Shown here in pieces: positions 47,237 to 58,995 of a stretch of DNA of 59,216 bases. The stretch lies in the NCBI GenBank assembly GCA_019468145.1, contig JAHXDM010000022.1, positions 1 through 59,216 of the forward strand, given 5' to 3'. The notes beneath the pieces were generated by a model. The model saw only the letters and a program-made list of their open reading frames with translations. It was not told the DNA's origin and searched no databases. The position numbers and the translations under genes are program-made. How positions within the stretch are numbered: the stretch's first letter is position 1; each line of letters starts with the position of its first letter. Origin of the DNA: Rickettsia endosymbiont of Bradysia coprophila. GTDB lineage: Bacteria > Pseudomonadota > Alphaproteobacteria > Rickettsiales > Rickettsiaceae.

Positions 47237-48061
47237 TCAGTAAACCGGCGAGCCGCCGAACGGGTTTTTTTCCGGGAAGTACGGGAAGCCGCCATAGTTG
47301 GCGACGTTGTCGAACTTCGTTGCACATGTTGCCAGGGTGTGATCGTCGCCTGGGTAGGCCTTCAGCGTCATGCCGGCGACCAGGCCCAGGGGGAAGTTGG
47401 TCAGCGTGAAGCGTGTGCCCACATGCTCACGGATCGGGCGCCGATCGATCACGCCCGGGGTGATTTCGTAGACGATGAATCCACCCATGAACCACCCATC
47501 TGCGCGGCCGGCAACGCTGGACACCGTCAGCTGCAGGCCCTGCACCTCCTGGGCGATCACCTCGATGGCGAAGGCCTCCAGGTTGATGCCGCAGCGGCGG
47601 CCGCCGGTCAGCAGCGGGCACAGGCGCTGGTAGGCGCGGCGCAGCCCCATGCGCTGCAGGCTGGTGTAGGTCGGTTCGTGGGTTAGCACCGCCTCGCGCG
47701 TCTCCATGTCCCACGCCACGCTGGTGACGCGGCCCTGCCACACCGCCCGGCGGTCGGTGGGGTCATCCATCTGCACCTCGCGGATGGTCAGCAGCACCGT
47801 GTCGATCGGCGGCGTGGACCGGAACAGCTGGGCCACGGGATTGTCGGATTCCATCGTGACGTCGATCGGCGACCGGATCGGGTCGCCGCCCTGTTCGATG
47901 GGGCCGTGTCGCATCGTGCCGCTGGCCTTGTAGGTCTGGAACTGCAGGACCAAATCCTGGTCGGCGTTGGTGTAGCGGTACACGTTGCCCCCGCGCGCCC
48001 AGGTGTAGGTGTAGACCTTGCGGCCCTGGTACTGGCTGCGCTCCAGGGAATCAAAACTCAT
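47237..48061 (-). CDS. BR0599/DUF2163-family distal tail protein, 274 aa (intact copy)
   Basis: The protein has 274 residues from the ATG at 48061. The C-terminal half matches the BR0599 family (PF09356): YQRLCPLLTGGRRCGINLEA with two Cys, then TLATCATKFDNVANYGGFPY near the end with NPFGG. The N-terminal half is a DUF2163-like beta domain. Members form part of the distal tail or baseplate hub in siphophages and gene transfer agents. Broken copy at 2462-3285. Confidence 0.85.
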   Translation of the reverse strand: MSFDSLERSQYQGRKVYTYTWARGGNVYRYTNADQDLVLQFQTYKASGTMRHGPIEQGGDPIRSPIDVTMESDNPVAQLFRSTPPIDTVLLTIREVQMDDPTDRRAVWQGRVTSVAWDMETREAVLTHEPTYTSLQRMGLRRAYQRLCPLLTGGRRCGINLEAFAIEVIAQEVQGLQLTVSSVAGRADGWFMGGFIVYEITPGVIDRRPIREHVGTRFTLTNFPLGLVAGMTLKAYPGDDHTLATCATKFDNVANYGGFPYFPEKNPFGGSPVY

Positions 48062-49751
48062 GGCGGTAAGTCCTCATCGGCATGGGTGAATCGGCATGCG
48101 CATTGTCGCCGCCCATGTCACCGGACCACCACGCCCATTCGATCCGATCGCTACTCCCGCGCATCACCGACAGGAAGCTGATTTGCACGCCGGCGGCCGG
48201 ATCCAGCAGCAGCTGCAGCGGCGCAGCCAGGCCGATGCGCTCGCGGCCGTTGCCCAGGTCGGTGCTGCCGGTGATCTGGCGATACTGGATGCCGGCCGAC
48301 GTCTCGATGCGGATATCCGTGCGCCCGACCAGGCCGCGCAGGTAGGCGGTGTAACCCATGAATGCAACGTCGATGTTCGTTGCGCCCGGGGCGGCCAGCA
48401 CCTGCAGGTCCATGTCGTTGGCGTAGGAAGGCACCCATAGCGGCCGCTGCTGCCCGGCCAGGTAGTACTGGATGCGACGTAGCCTGTCGATCTGCGCGCG
48501 CCCCAGCGGCGCGTAGCGGAGCGTCTGGCGCATGGTCGGGTAGCCGGATCGGTCGACCCAGCGCGGCACGCCGTCGTTGTTGTCGGTGATGGCCAGGCGC
48601 CGCTCGGGCGACAGCTGCGGGGCGTTGGACCAGTCCGGCCGATCCTCCAGCACCGGCAGGCCGCGGTGTTGCGGCATGGTGGCCGGGTCGATCGCCGGAT
48701 AGGGGTTGGCCGCGGCTACCTGGAACGTCACCGACACGTCGCTGCAGGATCCGGTGAACCGGACCACGCCGGCGTCTGTGATGCGGGCCGACTTCGCCGG
48801 GTACACCACGCTGCCAGCTGGCCAGCTCCTGGCCAGGTCGCGCTTGACCTGCAGGCCGCTGTCCAGCACCTGGTCGATTTCCACCACTTCGCTGGTAAAC
48901 GCGTCCTCGCCCAGCAGCATGGCCAGGCCGCCGGCGACGAACTCGCGCCCGATCGTTGGCGGCAGCTGCAGGAGGCGATCGCCGGCGGCTGCAGTCGCCT
49001 GCAGGTCGGCGCCGTGTGGCCACAGCGGCAGGGCCCAGGCGCGCGCAGTCCAGCCCAGCAGGGCGGCCTCCATCGCCTGGCGCTCCACGTCGGTGGCGGT
49101 GGCGGTGAAATCCCAGGTTTGCCGCGGCGTCAGGCGCCTGGCCACGCGCTGTTCGTCGCCCTCCTCGGCTTCCATCACGTCGGTGAGCCATTCCAGCGAC
49201 TCGCCGATGCCGCGGCCCCAATCGGGGCGCCAGGTCCACGGGCTCACGCGGTTGCCGGTGATGTGCATCACCAGGGTGGTGCCGGTGTCGAAGCTCCACG
49301 ACACCGTCGCATCGATCGTCGGCGGCCCCTCGGGCGACACACGCACCGACCAGGCACGTTCCTGCAGGGGGCCGAACGCCAGCGGCGGCGATCCCTGGCC
49401 CACCAGCTCGATGCCCTCGCCGTTGGCCAGCACCAGGCTGTCCAGGCGCACGCCGTAGCTAAAGGCGTTCCACACCGACACGGTGCGCTGCTGCTCGCCC
49501 ACCACGTTGCCCAGGGCCATCGTGGTGATCGACAGGTGCAGGCGGTTGTAGAAATCCAGGTCGAAAACCGGCTGGAAGGTGCCGGCCAGGGCCGCCTGCG
49601 GCGGCGCGATCGGCGACTGGCCGAGCGGCGTCAGCACGCCACTGCCGCGGCCCGCCATGCGCGCCACGCTGGCGTCCCGCCCATTCCACGGCGTGCCGAC
49701 CTGCCACGAAAGCGGGTTCGGCGGATCCGGTGCCCACAATGCCCAGGACAT
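48051..49751 (-). CDS. Tail structural protein, 566 aa (right copy)
   Basis: Second, identical copy of the gene at 3275-4975, at the exact 44776 offset. See that entry. Confidence 0.8.
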   Translation of the reverse strand: MSWALWAPDPPNPLSWQVGTPWNGRDASVARMAGRGSGVLTPLGQSPIAPPQAALAGTFQPVFDLDFYNRLHLSITTMALGNVVGEQQRTVSVWNAFSYGVRLDSLVLANGEGIELVGQGSPPLAFGPLQERAWSVRVSPEGPPTIDATVSWSFDTGTTLVMHITGNRVSPWTWRPDWGRGIGESLEWLTDVMEAEEGDEQRVARRLTPRQTWDFTATATDVERQAMEAALLGWTARAWALPLWPHGADLQATAAAGDRLLQLPPTIGREFVAGGLAMLLGEDAFTSEVVEIDQVLDSGLQVKRDLARSWPAGSVVYPAKSARITDAGVVRFTGSCSDVSVTFQVAAANPYPAIDPATMPQHRGLPVLEDRPDWSNAPQLSPERRLAITDNNDGVPRWVDRSGYPTMRQTLRYAPLGRAQIDRLRRIQYYLAGQQRPLWVPSYANDMDLQVLAAPGATNIDVAFMGYTAYLRGLVGRTDIRIETSAGIQYRQITGSTDLGNGRERIGLAAPLQLLLDPAAGVQISFLSVMRGSSDRIEWAWWSGDMGGDNAHADSPMPMRTYRHEF

Positions 49752-49753
49752 GG

Positions 49754-50698
49754 TCAGCCCTCGCGCCGGTAGGCGTAGCCGTACACGCCCGAATTGACCG
49801 TGCCGGCGGCGCCGTTCTTCCTGGCCACGGGGAACACCAGCCAGGTGTCGGTACCGAGTGGGTAATCCTGGCCAGGCTCCATGTTGTCCAGGCGGACCAG
49901 GCGCATGTCGACCGGGTAGCCGATATCGGACCAAAGGGAGCTGCCGCGGGAGACGGCGCACCACAGCGGGATCAGCGGCGCGCGGCCAGTGATGATGCTC
50001 GCCGCCGACTGGTAGGGCAGCAGCACGGTGCCGCGCTGGGCCTGGTCCTGTCGCCATCCGCAGCGCAAGGGCTGCGCCGCGTTGTAGTCGCCGACGTGGT
50101 ACCGCGGCGACACGCCGTCATAGTCGGCGCGTACCACAGTGGCGTTTCCGCTGGCCCAGCTCAGGCTCCCGGCGTCATCGAAGGGCACGCCGTGGTAGAC
50201 GGAATCGGGCTGGTCGATACCGGAATTAACCTGGGTGGTCCAGTTAGAAGCGAAAACGAACTGGCCGCCGGTGTAGGCGCCCACTTTCTTCAGCACGCCC
50301 ATGCCCAGGTGTCGGTAGGTGCCCGGGTCCGTCTCCACCACCATGTATGCGTACTTTCCGCTGGGCGCTTCGCCGGCGAAGAAGTGGTAAGCCTGCATGG
50401 GCGCGGTCAGGCGGTTGGAACGCACATAGGGCGACACGCCAGGCTGCACTGTGTCGCCGGCGTTGGAGAAAGCCGTGTGCTGGGCAATCTGGATCGACGG
50501 GCCGCTGTTGGTCGTGGTGGTGTCGCTGAACCAGGAATAGAACAGGCCTGCAGCGTTCACCTGCAGGGCCTTGCCCTGGCCCGCGCTGTTGAGGCGATCG
50601 CCCCAATAGTCGATGCCCCAGCCTGCCGCCTGCAGGAACAGGCGGAAGCGGTCCAGTAGGTCGTTTACGTCCAGGGCGGTGCCGGTTTGGTAGCTCAT
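49754..50698 (-). CDS. Virion structural protein, 314 aa (right copy)
   Basis: Second, identical copy of the gene at 4978-5922. See that entry. Confidence 0.78.
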   Translation of the reverse strand: MSYQTGTALDVNDLLDRFRLFLQAAGWGIDYWGDRLNSAGQGKALQVNAAGLFYSWFSDTTTTNSGPSIQIAQHTAFSNAGDTVQPGVSPYVRSNRLTAPMQAYHFFAGEAPSGKYAYMVVETDPGTYRHLGMGVLKKVGAYTGGQFVFASNWTTQVNSGIDQPDSVYHGVPFDDAGSLSWASGNATVVRADYDGVSPRYHVGDYNAAQPLRCGWRQDQAQRGTVLLPYQSAASIITGRAPLIPLWCAVSRGSSLWSDIGYPVDMRLVRLDNMEPGQDYPLGTDTWLVFPVARKNGAAGTVNSGVYGYAYRREG

Positions 50699-50704
50699 GG
50701 GGGA

Positions 50705-52279
50705 TCAGTCCTGGCGGATAGCGAAGAAGTCGGCCGCAGCGTTGCGGAAAGTGTTCTGGAACACCAGGTGGTCGAAGCCATCCATGCGGATGGTCGTCTC
50801 GGGCACCAGGTTGAAACCCGGGGTGAAATAGCAGCCGTCCAGCTCGCCCCACATGTGGCGCGGATCGTTGCTGGTCAGCACGATTTCGTACAGCACGCGG
50901 GTACCGTCCAGGGCCTCGCGGAAATCGGCCTCGCGCCCGCTGTTGTTGATCGCTGCCGGGTACACCTTGCCGCGCGTTTCGCTGTCGCCAGTGTCGTTGC
51001 TGCTCAGGTAGCGATTGGAGTGTGGGCGCCAGACGCCATCCGGGTACCGGGCAACCATGCCGTAGCGCCCCGGGCTGCTGAAGCCGCGGAAATTGGCGCT
51101 GGTGCTGGTGGCCACGCCGGCGGCGTCATTGCCGGTACCGGCGTTGATTGCGGGATACGGGTGCACGCTGGGCAGCTCGTAGGGCTTGCCCAGGCCCTGG
51201 TAGAACGGCACGTACACTGCGCCGATCTTGGCCACCCCGGTGATGCGCCGACCGTTCACCGCTGCCCACCAGTTGAAATTGTTGGACGTCAGCGGGACGT
51301 TGCGCAGGCCACTGTTGGCCCCCTGGCTCCGCACCATCACCTGCGGGTCATAGGCCCGGAACTGGTAGAAATTGAACGATCGCGCCGCCACTGCGGCGTC
51401 CTCGTACAGCTCCACGCCCAGGAAAATGGCATCGAGCCCATCATTCCCAGGAGCCGACACGATCCACTCTGGCCGGCGCTGCAGCTCAATATCGCCGGTG
51501 GTGCCCTTCAGGAACCGCAGCTCGGTGATTTCCACCTGGCCGCTGGTCGATGCGGTGAAAACCGCGCGCCAGTAAAGGTGCTGGCCAACGCTGGGAACGT
51601 TGAACGTGCGCGACTCGCCGGCGTTGGCCCACTGGATGCCGGTAAACGTAGCTGCGGCCTGCCAGGCCTGGCCATCGTCGGAGTACTCGACACGGAACGC
51701 GGTTGGATAGCGCGACGGCGCGTCGTAGATGCTCACATTCACCCGGCGCACGTCCGCCGGGCCGATCATCGAGAAACCGGCGCTCGCCGGCAGCGTGGCC
51801 GCCAGCGCCTGGTAGTTGGTGCTGGTGCCGGCCTGGTTGTCCCACAGCCTGGACGGGTTGGCGAACCCATCGGAGAAACGCATGCTCGGCAGCGCCCCGT
51901 GCCGGCGTACCAGCGACCACCGCGGCGACGTCGAAAGCTTGAACGCATCGCCCACGGCAAAGGGCGTGGTGCCGCCGTTGATGCGGAATGCCACCTGGCC
52001 GCTGGTGAAAGGCTGGTCGGTAGTGGCCACGCCGATATCGCCGGCGAGACTGCCCACCACCTGGAACGTGCTGGAGCTGGTGGCGGTGATGGTGAAGGTT
52101 TCGGCGGCTGATGCGGATCCGCCGGTGTACCCGCCAGGAACGCCCGTGGTGCCGGTCAGCGTTCCGTTGCCGGTACCGGAATACACCAGGCCGAACGCAT
52201 GCCCGGTATCGCACAGCAGCGCCTGCAGCTGGTCCATGAAGTTGATGTAGCCGGTGGCCACGCCGGTTGCCCAGGTCAT
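50705..52279 (-). CDS. Virion structural protein with discoidin-like segment (right copy)
   Basis: Second, identical copy of the gene at 5929-7503. See that entry. Confidence 0.78.
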   Translation of the reverse strand: MTWATGVATGYINFMDQLQALLCDTGHAFGLVYSGTGNGTLTGTTGVPGGYTGGSASAAETFTITATSSSTFQVVGSLAGDIGVATTDQPFTSGQVAFRINGGTTPFAVGDAFKLSTSPRWSLVRRHGALPSMRFSDGFANPSRLWDNQAGTSTNYQALAATLPASAGFSMIGPADVRRVNVSIYDAPSRYPTAFRVEYSDDGQAWQAAATFTGIQWANAGESRTFNVPSVGQHLYWRAVFTASTSGQVEITELRFLKGTTGDIELQRRPEWIVSAPGNDGLDAIFLGVELYEDAAVAARSFNFYQFRAYDPQVMVRSQGANSGLRNVPLTSNNFNWWAAVNGRRITGVAKIGAVYVPFYQGLGKPYELPSVHPYPAINAGTGNDAAGVATSTSANFRGFSSPGRYGMVARYPDGVWRPHSNRYLSSNDTGDSETRGKVYPAAINNSGREADFREALDGTRVLYEIVLTSNDPRHMWGELDGCYFTPGFNLVPETTIRMDGFDHLVFQNTFRNAAADFFAIRQD

Positions 52280-52282
52280 TGC

Positions 52283-55200
52283 TTACCCCTTGTTTGCGTT
52301 CGTGAGTCGGTTCCGCTGCATGTGACGCACCACGATGCGTTCGCCTGCAGCGCTTTCCAGGAATTTTTCAGCCGAGCGGGAATCATCCACCAGGACGATG
52401 CGCGTTGCGCCATCGCTGCCGGGCTCCCCGTCCCTGCCGCCGTTGAGGCGGTGCCGCGGATCCATTCGCGTGATGACCTCCTCGCCTTTCTGCAGGACCG
52501 CCGGCACTTCGTCCGGGGCCAGGCCGGCCACGCCGCCGGTGTGGTACCGCGGCGCTGCCGACCACAGGTAGGCAGGCAGTTGGCGCGTGTGGCCACCCTC
52601 GCCGACCACGCCGCCCGAGTGCTTCACGTTGCCGGCAACGGCCGCCGTCATCTTGCCCAGGCCCGGATAGATGGCATCCAGCAGCTGCAGCACCAGGTAG
52701 GTGGCCAGCGCATCGGCAGCAATCTGGACCATCGATTGCGCGAAATTAACCACGAAATCGCGCAGCGCCTCGCCGGCGCTCTTGGTCCCGCTGGCCAGGT
52801 CGGTGAACAGCTGCGTAAGCGGGCCTTTCAGGGCCTGGGTAGCCTTGTAGGCCAGGCTGTCGGTGTTGATCGCAAGCTGCGCAATCTGGCCGTTCACTTC
52901 CTGCAGCGAGTCCAGCGCCCGCTGCTCGCTCATCGCATCATTCGCAGCGCGCGCGGCCGCGGCAATGGCCTGGTACTCATCGCGCATCTTGACCAGGGTG
53001 GCCAGCGCGGTTTCCCGCTGGGCCTGGACGCGGGCCGAACCGTCATCCTTGCCGAGAATGCCGGCATCGACCTGGGCGCCCACGGCGGTTTCAGTCTGCT
53101 GGAAGCGCTGCACGGTCTGCTGCACGCGCTGGTCGACCTCATCAAGGCGCGCCTTGAATGTCTCCATGTCGATCAGCTTATTTACCAGGTCGATTCCGTC
53201 CTGGTCGGCGTTGGCCATCAACCGTGATTTCAGCTCCAGGAACTCGCTTTCCAGCTGGGCGGTGGTCGCCTTTCCGGTCTGCCCCATCGCCTGCAGGATG
53301 CGGATCTGGACCGCGCCCAGCTCTTTGCTGATTTCCTCCAGCGCCAGGCGCTGCTCGCGCGCGTTGTCCTGCGCCAGGTTCCGGCGTGCGCGCTCCAGGA
53401 TGATGATATCGGTAAGGGCCGCCTTGCGTGCCTGGTCGGTCGTGGCGGTGGCAGCGCGGGCGCGTGCCTCGGCAATGTCGGCATCAATGCTGGCCTGCTG
53501 CAGGCGCGTTTTTTCCGCGTAGTACTCGCGGGTGGATACCTGCCAGTCGTCGTAGCGCTGCTGCAGCACCACCAGCGCGCGCTCGGCCGCATCCTTCAGC
53601 AGCTTGAACTGGTCGGCTGCAGCCTTGGCGCCCTTGGCGGTACCGCCGCCGCTCGCGTCGCCGTCCAGGGTGTCCTCGGCGGCCTTGTTGGCCTGGCCTG
53701 CCAGCTCGAAAAGGTCGAAGTACGCCGAATCGATCTGCGCCAGCTCGGCCTGGGCCGTGGCGGTCGTGCGCTTGTAGGCGTCTTCCATCGTCTCGGTGGC
53801 CACCACCGAGTCGCGCAGCGCCTGGGACACCCGCGCCGATGCGTTGGCCAGCTTGTCGCCGACCAGCGGCACCGCGCGCTGCAGGCCCTGGATACTGTCG
53901 TAAAAACTGGCCACCCGCGTGGCCACCTCGTTGAACGCGCCCAGGGCGCCAGCCTTCAGGGTGGCCCAGGTCACAATGAAGCTGTTTTTGATGATGTTCG
54001 CCGCCTTGGTCAGGCCTGCAGTCAGCGCCACGCCAGCCTGGCGCACCACTACGAACTCATTGGACAGGTAGGTGCCGATTTCCCAGCCGGTGAACGCCGC
54101 GAAGGCGAGCGCGGCCGCCGCCTTCAGCTTCGTGGCCCAGCCGGCCGCCGCCAGGGCGGATCCGTTCATGGACAGGCTGAAGGCGTTTACCGCAGTGGTG
54201 GTGCCGTTGATCGTGGTCGTGAGCGCCAGGGCCTGCACCTGGAAAGCGCGCATGGCCGGGGTGTTCAGGGCGATGGACGTGCGCAGCGCGGTGAAGGCGG
54301 CAGCGGCGCCGGCGACGATCGCCGGCACCAGGCGGAATGCCGCGTACCAGGTAACCCACAGCTTTGCGCCGGTCAGCAGCAGGTTGGCCACCAGCTGCAG
54401 GTTGTTGGCCAGCGCCAGGATGGCATCGGCCAGCTGCCGGCTGGCGCCGTGCGCGCTGTCAGTGTCGCCCACGAACTTGATTACCGCGTTGCGCAGCGAC
54501 GTGAAGGCATCCGAAACGGTCGGCGGCAGCTTGGCGAACTCATCGCGCAGCGTCTGCTGCTGGGTCTGGATGGCCTGCACCACCAGGTCGCTGGTGAGCT
54601 TGCCGTCCGCGGCGAACTTGCGCAGCTGGTCGGTGGTCTTGATCTGGCCCAGCTTCACCAGGCCTTCGGCGATCGCCGATGCAAGGCGCGGCGTCTGCTC
54701 CAGTACCGAATTCAGCTCCTCGCCGCGCAGCTGGCCGCTGGCCAGGCCCTGGCCGAGCTGGAACAAGGCGGCCTCGCCGGCCTGTGCGGTGGTGAACGAA
54801 AGCGCCACCGCCTGGTTAATCGCCTCGGTCAGGCCCAGGGTCTGCTGCTGGGTGGTGCGGCCGGCGCGGGCAATGCGGGCGTACAGGTTGACGGTGCCCT
54901 CCAGGCTCTGCCTGGTGCGCTGGGCAATCACGAACGTCTGCGCCTGGGCGCGGTTGAACTCCTCCTGGCTCTTGGTGGCCAGGGTCAGCTGGCCGCGCAG
55001 GCGGTGGCGGTGTCGGCGTAGTTGACCAGGGCCTTGATGGCGCCCAGCACGCCGATGCCGGCGACCAGGAGCCGGGCCTGGGTGACCGCGCCGGCGATGC
55101 TGGCCCGCACGGATTCGGCCGCGGTGGCAGTCTGCCGTGCCGCGGCCGTGGTCCGGTTCAAACTACTGGTAAGCGCGTTGGCGCCGTTGGCCGACTGCTG

Positions 55201-55305
55201 CGCCTTCGTGTTGACCTGTTGGAACTGCCCGGAGAGCTGGGCGAGCGCCGCCCTGATTTCTGACAGCTGGGCGGTTACTCGGATTTCCAGCTCGGTGCTG
55301 CTCAT
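52283..55305 (-). pseudogene. Tape measure protein, right copy split by one missing G
   Basis: Same gene as 7507-10530. Near 55003 the run 'gcaggcgggtggcgg' of the left copy reads 'gcaggcggtggcgg' here. This breaks the frame after residue 100. The left copy is intact, so this is most likely the first of the sequencing errors toward the right end. Confidence 0.88.
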
Positions 55306-56106
55306 TGCTGCGGGCTCCCTGTGATTAGCTTTTCAAAGTCTTTCGATTCGTAGTGCTGGGCCGCGCGCAGCAGGATGGCCAACGCTGTTTGATCGCGCTT
55401 CCTTGCGCGATCGATCGCGGCACTGAAGGCGTGCACCTGGTCGAGCGTGTAGCCGTCGACTCGATCAGGTGGGTGGCCGTGGTCGTACAGCTGCTGCAGC
55501 GTGTCCGACCACAACCATGTCGCCTCTGTCAGCGCGTCAGCAGTCCGCCGAGCCCGCCGTTTCGGCCCAGGGTCAAGCCCTGGGCCACGAAAAAACCGGC
55601 GTTGACCACGACAACGTGCTTGACCAGCACCAGCACGCTGACCAGCTCCAGGTCATCGAACTGCTGCAGCAGCTGCCGCTGGGTGTCCTCGTTGTGGTTG
55701 GTGTCCAGGGCGCAGGCCAGGGCCTTCAGCACGCTGGGGCCATGTTCTTCCAGCACGGAAATAAGCCAGTCGCCATCATTCAGGACGTTCTGGACGTGCG
55801 GCGGCAGCGATTCGGCGGCCTGTGCGGCCGGCTGTGCGTCGTTCGGGGTGCCACCCTGCCCAGGGGTAGCGGCGGACGGGGGAAGGCCCGCACCGGCGCT
55901 GGTGGGCGCCTTGGACAGGGTGGCGAAAATGGGTCGTACCAGCTTCAGGAACGGGAACACCTGCCGCATCTTCAGCGGGCGAACGGTGAACGTGTACTGG
56001 CCCAGCTCGACGGTGACGGGCTCGCCGCTGCCGCTGGCCAGCTGGTCGACGTCGCGCTGGACGTCCTGGGCTGCATTGGGATCTGCTGCTGATGGCGCTT
56101 GCTCAT
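55302..56106 (-). pseudogene. Tail chaperone pair, right copy with 1-base loss
   Basis: Same as 10527-11332, including an intact slip site and hairpin (55564-55595). One G is missing near 56078 ('cattgggatc' versus 'cattggggatc'), which breaks the first codons of the short form. Confidence 0.85.
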
Positions 56107-56199
56107 GGTGTGGGCCTCCTTCCAGGCCTGGGGGTCAGTGGATCAGGTGGAACGGTGATGGTGCACGCCGGAACATTCGCGCCGGCGTGCACCAGGTGC

Positions 56200-56958
56200 T
56201 TACGCGGTGGTGTCTTCGATGAACGTCTGGAAGTACTGCGACGTGCCGGCCGGACGGCTGGCATCGGCCATCGCCGCGCCGGTCATTTCCAGGGCGGCGT
56301 AGTCGTCGCCGATCAGCGGGATGGACTGCGCCGGGCCGAGCTTCGCGCGCCACAGGTTGACGGTCACGGCGCTGCCGCTGTCCGCTTCGTTCAGGCCCAG
56401 GAACATGAACTCCAGCTCGGGCGCGGCCGTCATCAACGCCTGCACCAGGTTGCCCTTTTTCTGCGTATAGGTCGCCTTGATGTTGGCGTGCTGCCGGTGG
56501 CCGCCGGGATGCTGGAGTTTTCCGGGATCCACAGCCGCCGTGCTGGAACACGTAATCGACGCCGGCCACATACGGGTCGGTACCGGAGCCGGTCGCCGGC
56601 GACACGCTGGTGATGGCGGACGGCTGGCCAGCCAGGCCACATAGCTGCCCTTGGTGGCACGGCGTTTTCGTCGGTCACCGGCCGCCGGTCACGGCGGTGG
56701 TGGTGCCGTAAAGCGCCAGCGACAGGTTGAGCGGCGACAGGTCGTGCGCGTCAGCGAGACATTCACCGCGGTGATGCGGTCAACGCGGTTATAGGTGCCA
56801 CCGCCCGGGGCGCGGAAGTCGCGCAGCTGCTTGACCTCCGATTCAACGGCCAGGGCCAGGGCGCTGCAGTTGCCCATTTCGACAAAGCCGGCGCCGGCGA
56901 CGTTCCGGCGGCGGACCAGGATACGGCCGGAGCCGATGTAGGAATAATCAGTGCGCAT
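56200..56958 (-). pseudogene. Major tail tube protein, right copy broken by indels
   Basis: Same gene as 11426-12190, but six bases shorter through single-base losses near 56485, 56535, 56637, 56659, 56681 and 56750. Intact in the left copy. Confidence 0.85.
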
Positions 56959-56970
56959 GTGTATCTCCGA

Positions 56971-57445
56971 TCAGGGGGTGCCGACGTAGCTTGCGGCGGT
57001 GGTGAAAGCGATTGGGTAGTAACCGAACCCTGCCGACGAAACGGCAGCGCCCGGGCGGGATCCCAGCGTCATGGGCAGGAAGCCTGCAGGGGCCGGAAAC
57101 CCAGCAGGCCTTTAGCACCGCATCGAACAACGGTGAAACTTCGTCCTGGATGCCTTCAGCGGTGGCGGTGTCGTAGGCGCTGGAGACGTTGAGCACTACC
57201 AGGAACTGGAAACCCACCTGCTGCCGGTTGGCCTGGTTGGCGCCTGGCCAGGGCGCTGGATCGGGGTGTACCCGCTGTAGATGACGGCCACGGACGGGCA
57301 AAGCATGTTGTTCTCGGCCACTGCGTCGTACTCGCGCGCGCTGTAGACGGTTTCGGCCAGGGCCGGCTGCCGGCGGCGGTAGGGCATCGATCAGCACCTG
57401 GCGCAGGCGCGCCTGCAGGGCCTTGCTGATGGCGGCAACACTCAT
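56971..57445 (-). pseudogene. Tail terminator-like protein, right copy broken by indels
   Basis: Same gene as 12203-12682 with net five missing bases (for example near 57055, 57085, 57107, 57241 and 57370). Confidence 0.8.
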
Positions 57446-57986
57446 GCGGGCAGCTCCAGGGCTCGGGCCATTGCCTGCAGCGCGGATTGCGCCCAGGACG
57501 GCGGAAGGTTGACGCGGCCGGTTGCATCCATCGGCATGAACGGGCGCGCGGGGATCACGGCGCGCTTCAGGAAAATGGTGCCCTTGCTGGCCGTGCGGAT
57601 CGGGCCCAGCAGGCGGCCGCGGTAGGTCTGGCCAGGGCCTTCCATCGGCTCGACGGTGGCGCCGAACTGGTGGATAGCGCCCAGGCTGTGATGGCCATCC
57701 GGCGTGCGCAGGTTCGTGCCGGACCAGGACAGCGTCACCGACGCGGCGCGCCTGGATCGAGCCGTACAGGCGCCGGTGTCGCGCAGCGGCTGGCCAACGC
57801 GGAAGAACGGATTAAGCGGCTTCCAGGCGGCACCGCTCGGCGATCGGCCGGTGCGGAACCCCATCTGGATCCGGTGCGCAGTACACGGCGAAGGCATCAA
57901 CGGCGCGGCGCACCTCGGGGCTGTCGCCTCGACAGCTGCCGCAGGCGCGCCTCGACCTGGTCGGCCAGGAGCTGGAACTTAACCAC
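57442..57986 (-). pseudogene. Mu G-like morphogenesis protein, right copy broken by indels
   Basis: Same gene as 12679-13224. Compensating and non-compensating small changes near 57720, 57771, 57873, 57888 and 57926 break the frame. Confidence 0.8.
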
Positions 57987-58446
57987 GGCGCCACCTGCCG
58001 CCGCGCTCGCCAGGCACGCCCACGAAATCGCGCAGGCTGCAGTCGGTGAAGGTGCGGCCGTTCGTGCGGTAGCCCACGCGGTAGATCGGGTTTCCGGTGT
58101 TGTCCACCGGGTTTCCTCATCAACCACCAGCGCGCCTTTCCGGCTACCAGGTCTTTCAGGTAGGCAATCGCCTGGTCGTAGCGGCGCTGCACTTCCTCGC
58201 TGGCGCTCTGCGCCACAGCTCGTAGCGGGCGATATCGGCCGTAACGCCCTTGATCTTGGCGGGCGGCACGGTCAGGGGAAGGGTGAAGGCACGCCCAGGG
58301 ATGGCCGCCAGGTAGCTGTCCACCGTCTCGGTGGCGTCCGATGCCGCGGCGTCCAGCTTCAGGGATCCGCCAGCGGTCTGCAGCAGCTGCTGCAGCTCGC
58401 GCTGGGTGAAGCGTTCGGCGTAGTCGGTGGCGGTGATGTAGGCCAT
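57979..58446 (-). pseudogene. DUF1320 protein, right copy broken by indels
   Basis: Same gene as 13217-13687 with three missing bases (near 58110, 58130 and 58213). Confidence 0.8.
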
Positions 58447-58471
58447 GTGGGCGTGCCCTCAGTTGCTGCGG

Positions 58472-58910
58472 TTACTTGGTTTCGTCGGCGCCGGCGCCGG
58501 CGGTACCGGCCGGATCCTGCGGCGGGGTGTTGCCTTCGCCGTCGTCTTCGTCTTCCTCGACGTCGTCCAGCTCGATCACATGGCCACTGGCCAGGAAGCG
58601 CTCGGCATCGGCCGGGCCCAGGTCGATGAAATCGCCCAGGTCGCCGCGGTAGGTGACGCCGCCCTTGCGGATGGACTGGCCCTTGGCCACGGCGAAACGG
58701 GTTTCCTCGACGTCGCCGGCGGCGCGTTCCTGCGCAGCCTTGGCCAGGGTCTTGACCGCATCGGCCTTGCATGGCCGCCGGTGGCGCCTTCCAGGGCGGC
58801 CTGGTCGATGGCCTGGGTGTGGGCGTTGTCGCCAGCCTTGGCGGTGGTCTTCGGCGCGGCCTTCGGCTTGGCGGCGGTCTTGCGGGCTTGGTGGTGGTGG
58901 TCTTGGCCAC
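58472..58910 (-). pseudogene. Basic/acidic head protein, right copy broken by indels
   Basis: Same gene as 13713-14153 with two missing bases (near 58768 and 58883). The C-terminal 70 residues still read normally. Confidence 0.8.
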
Positions 58911-58995
58911 GGTTGTTTCCTCGCTGGTTGCGGTGGAGTACTTCGGTTGGAACTACGGCGCCCAGGTTGCCCTGGCGCTTTTACGCTGGCTGGGT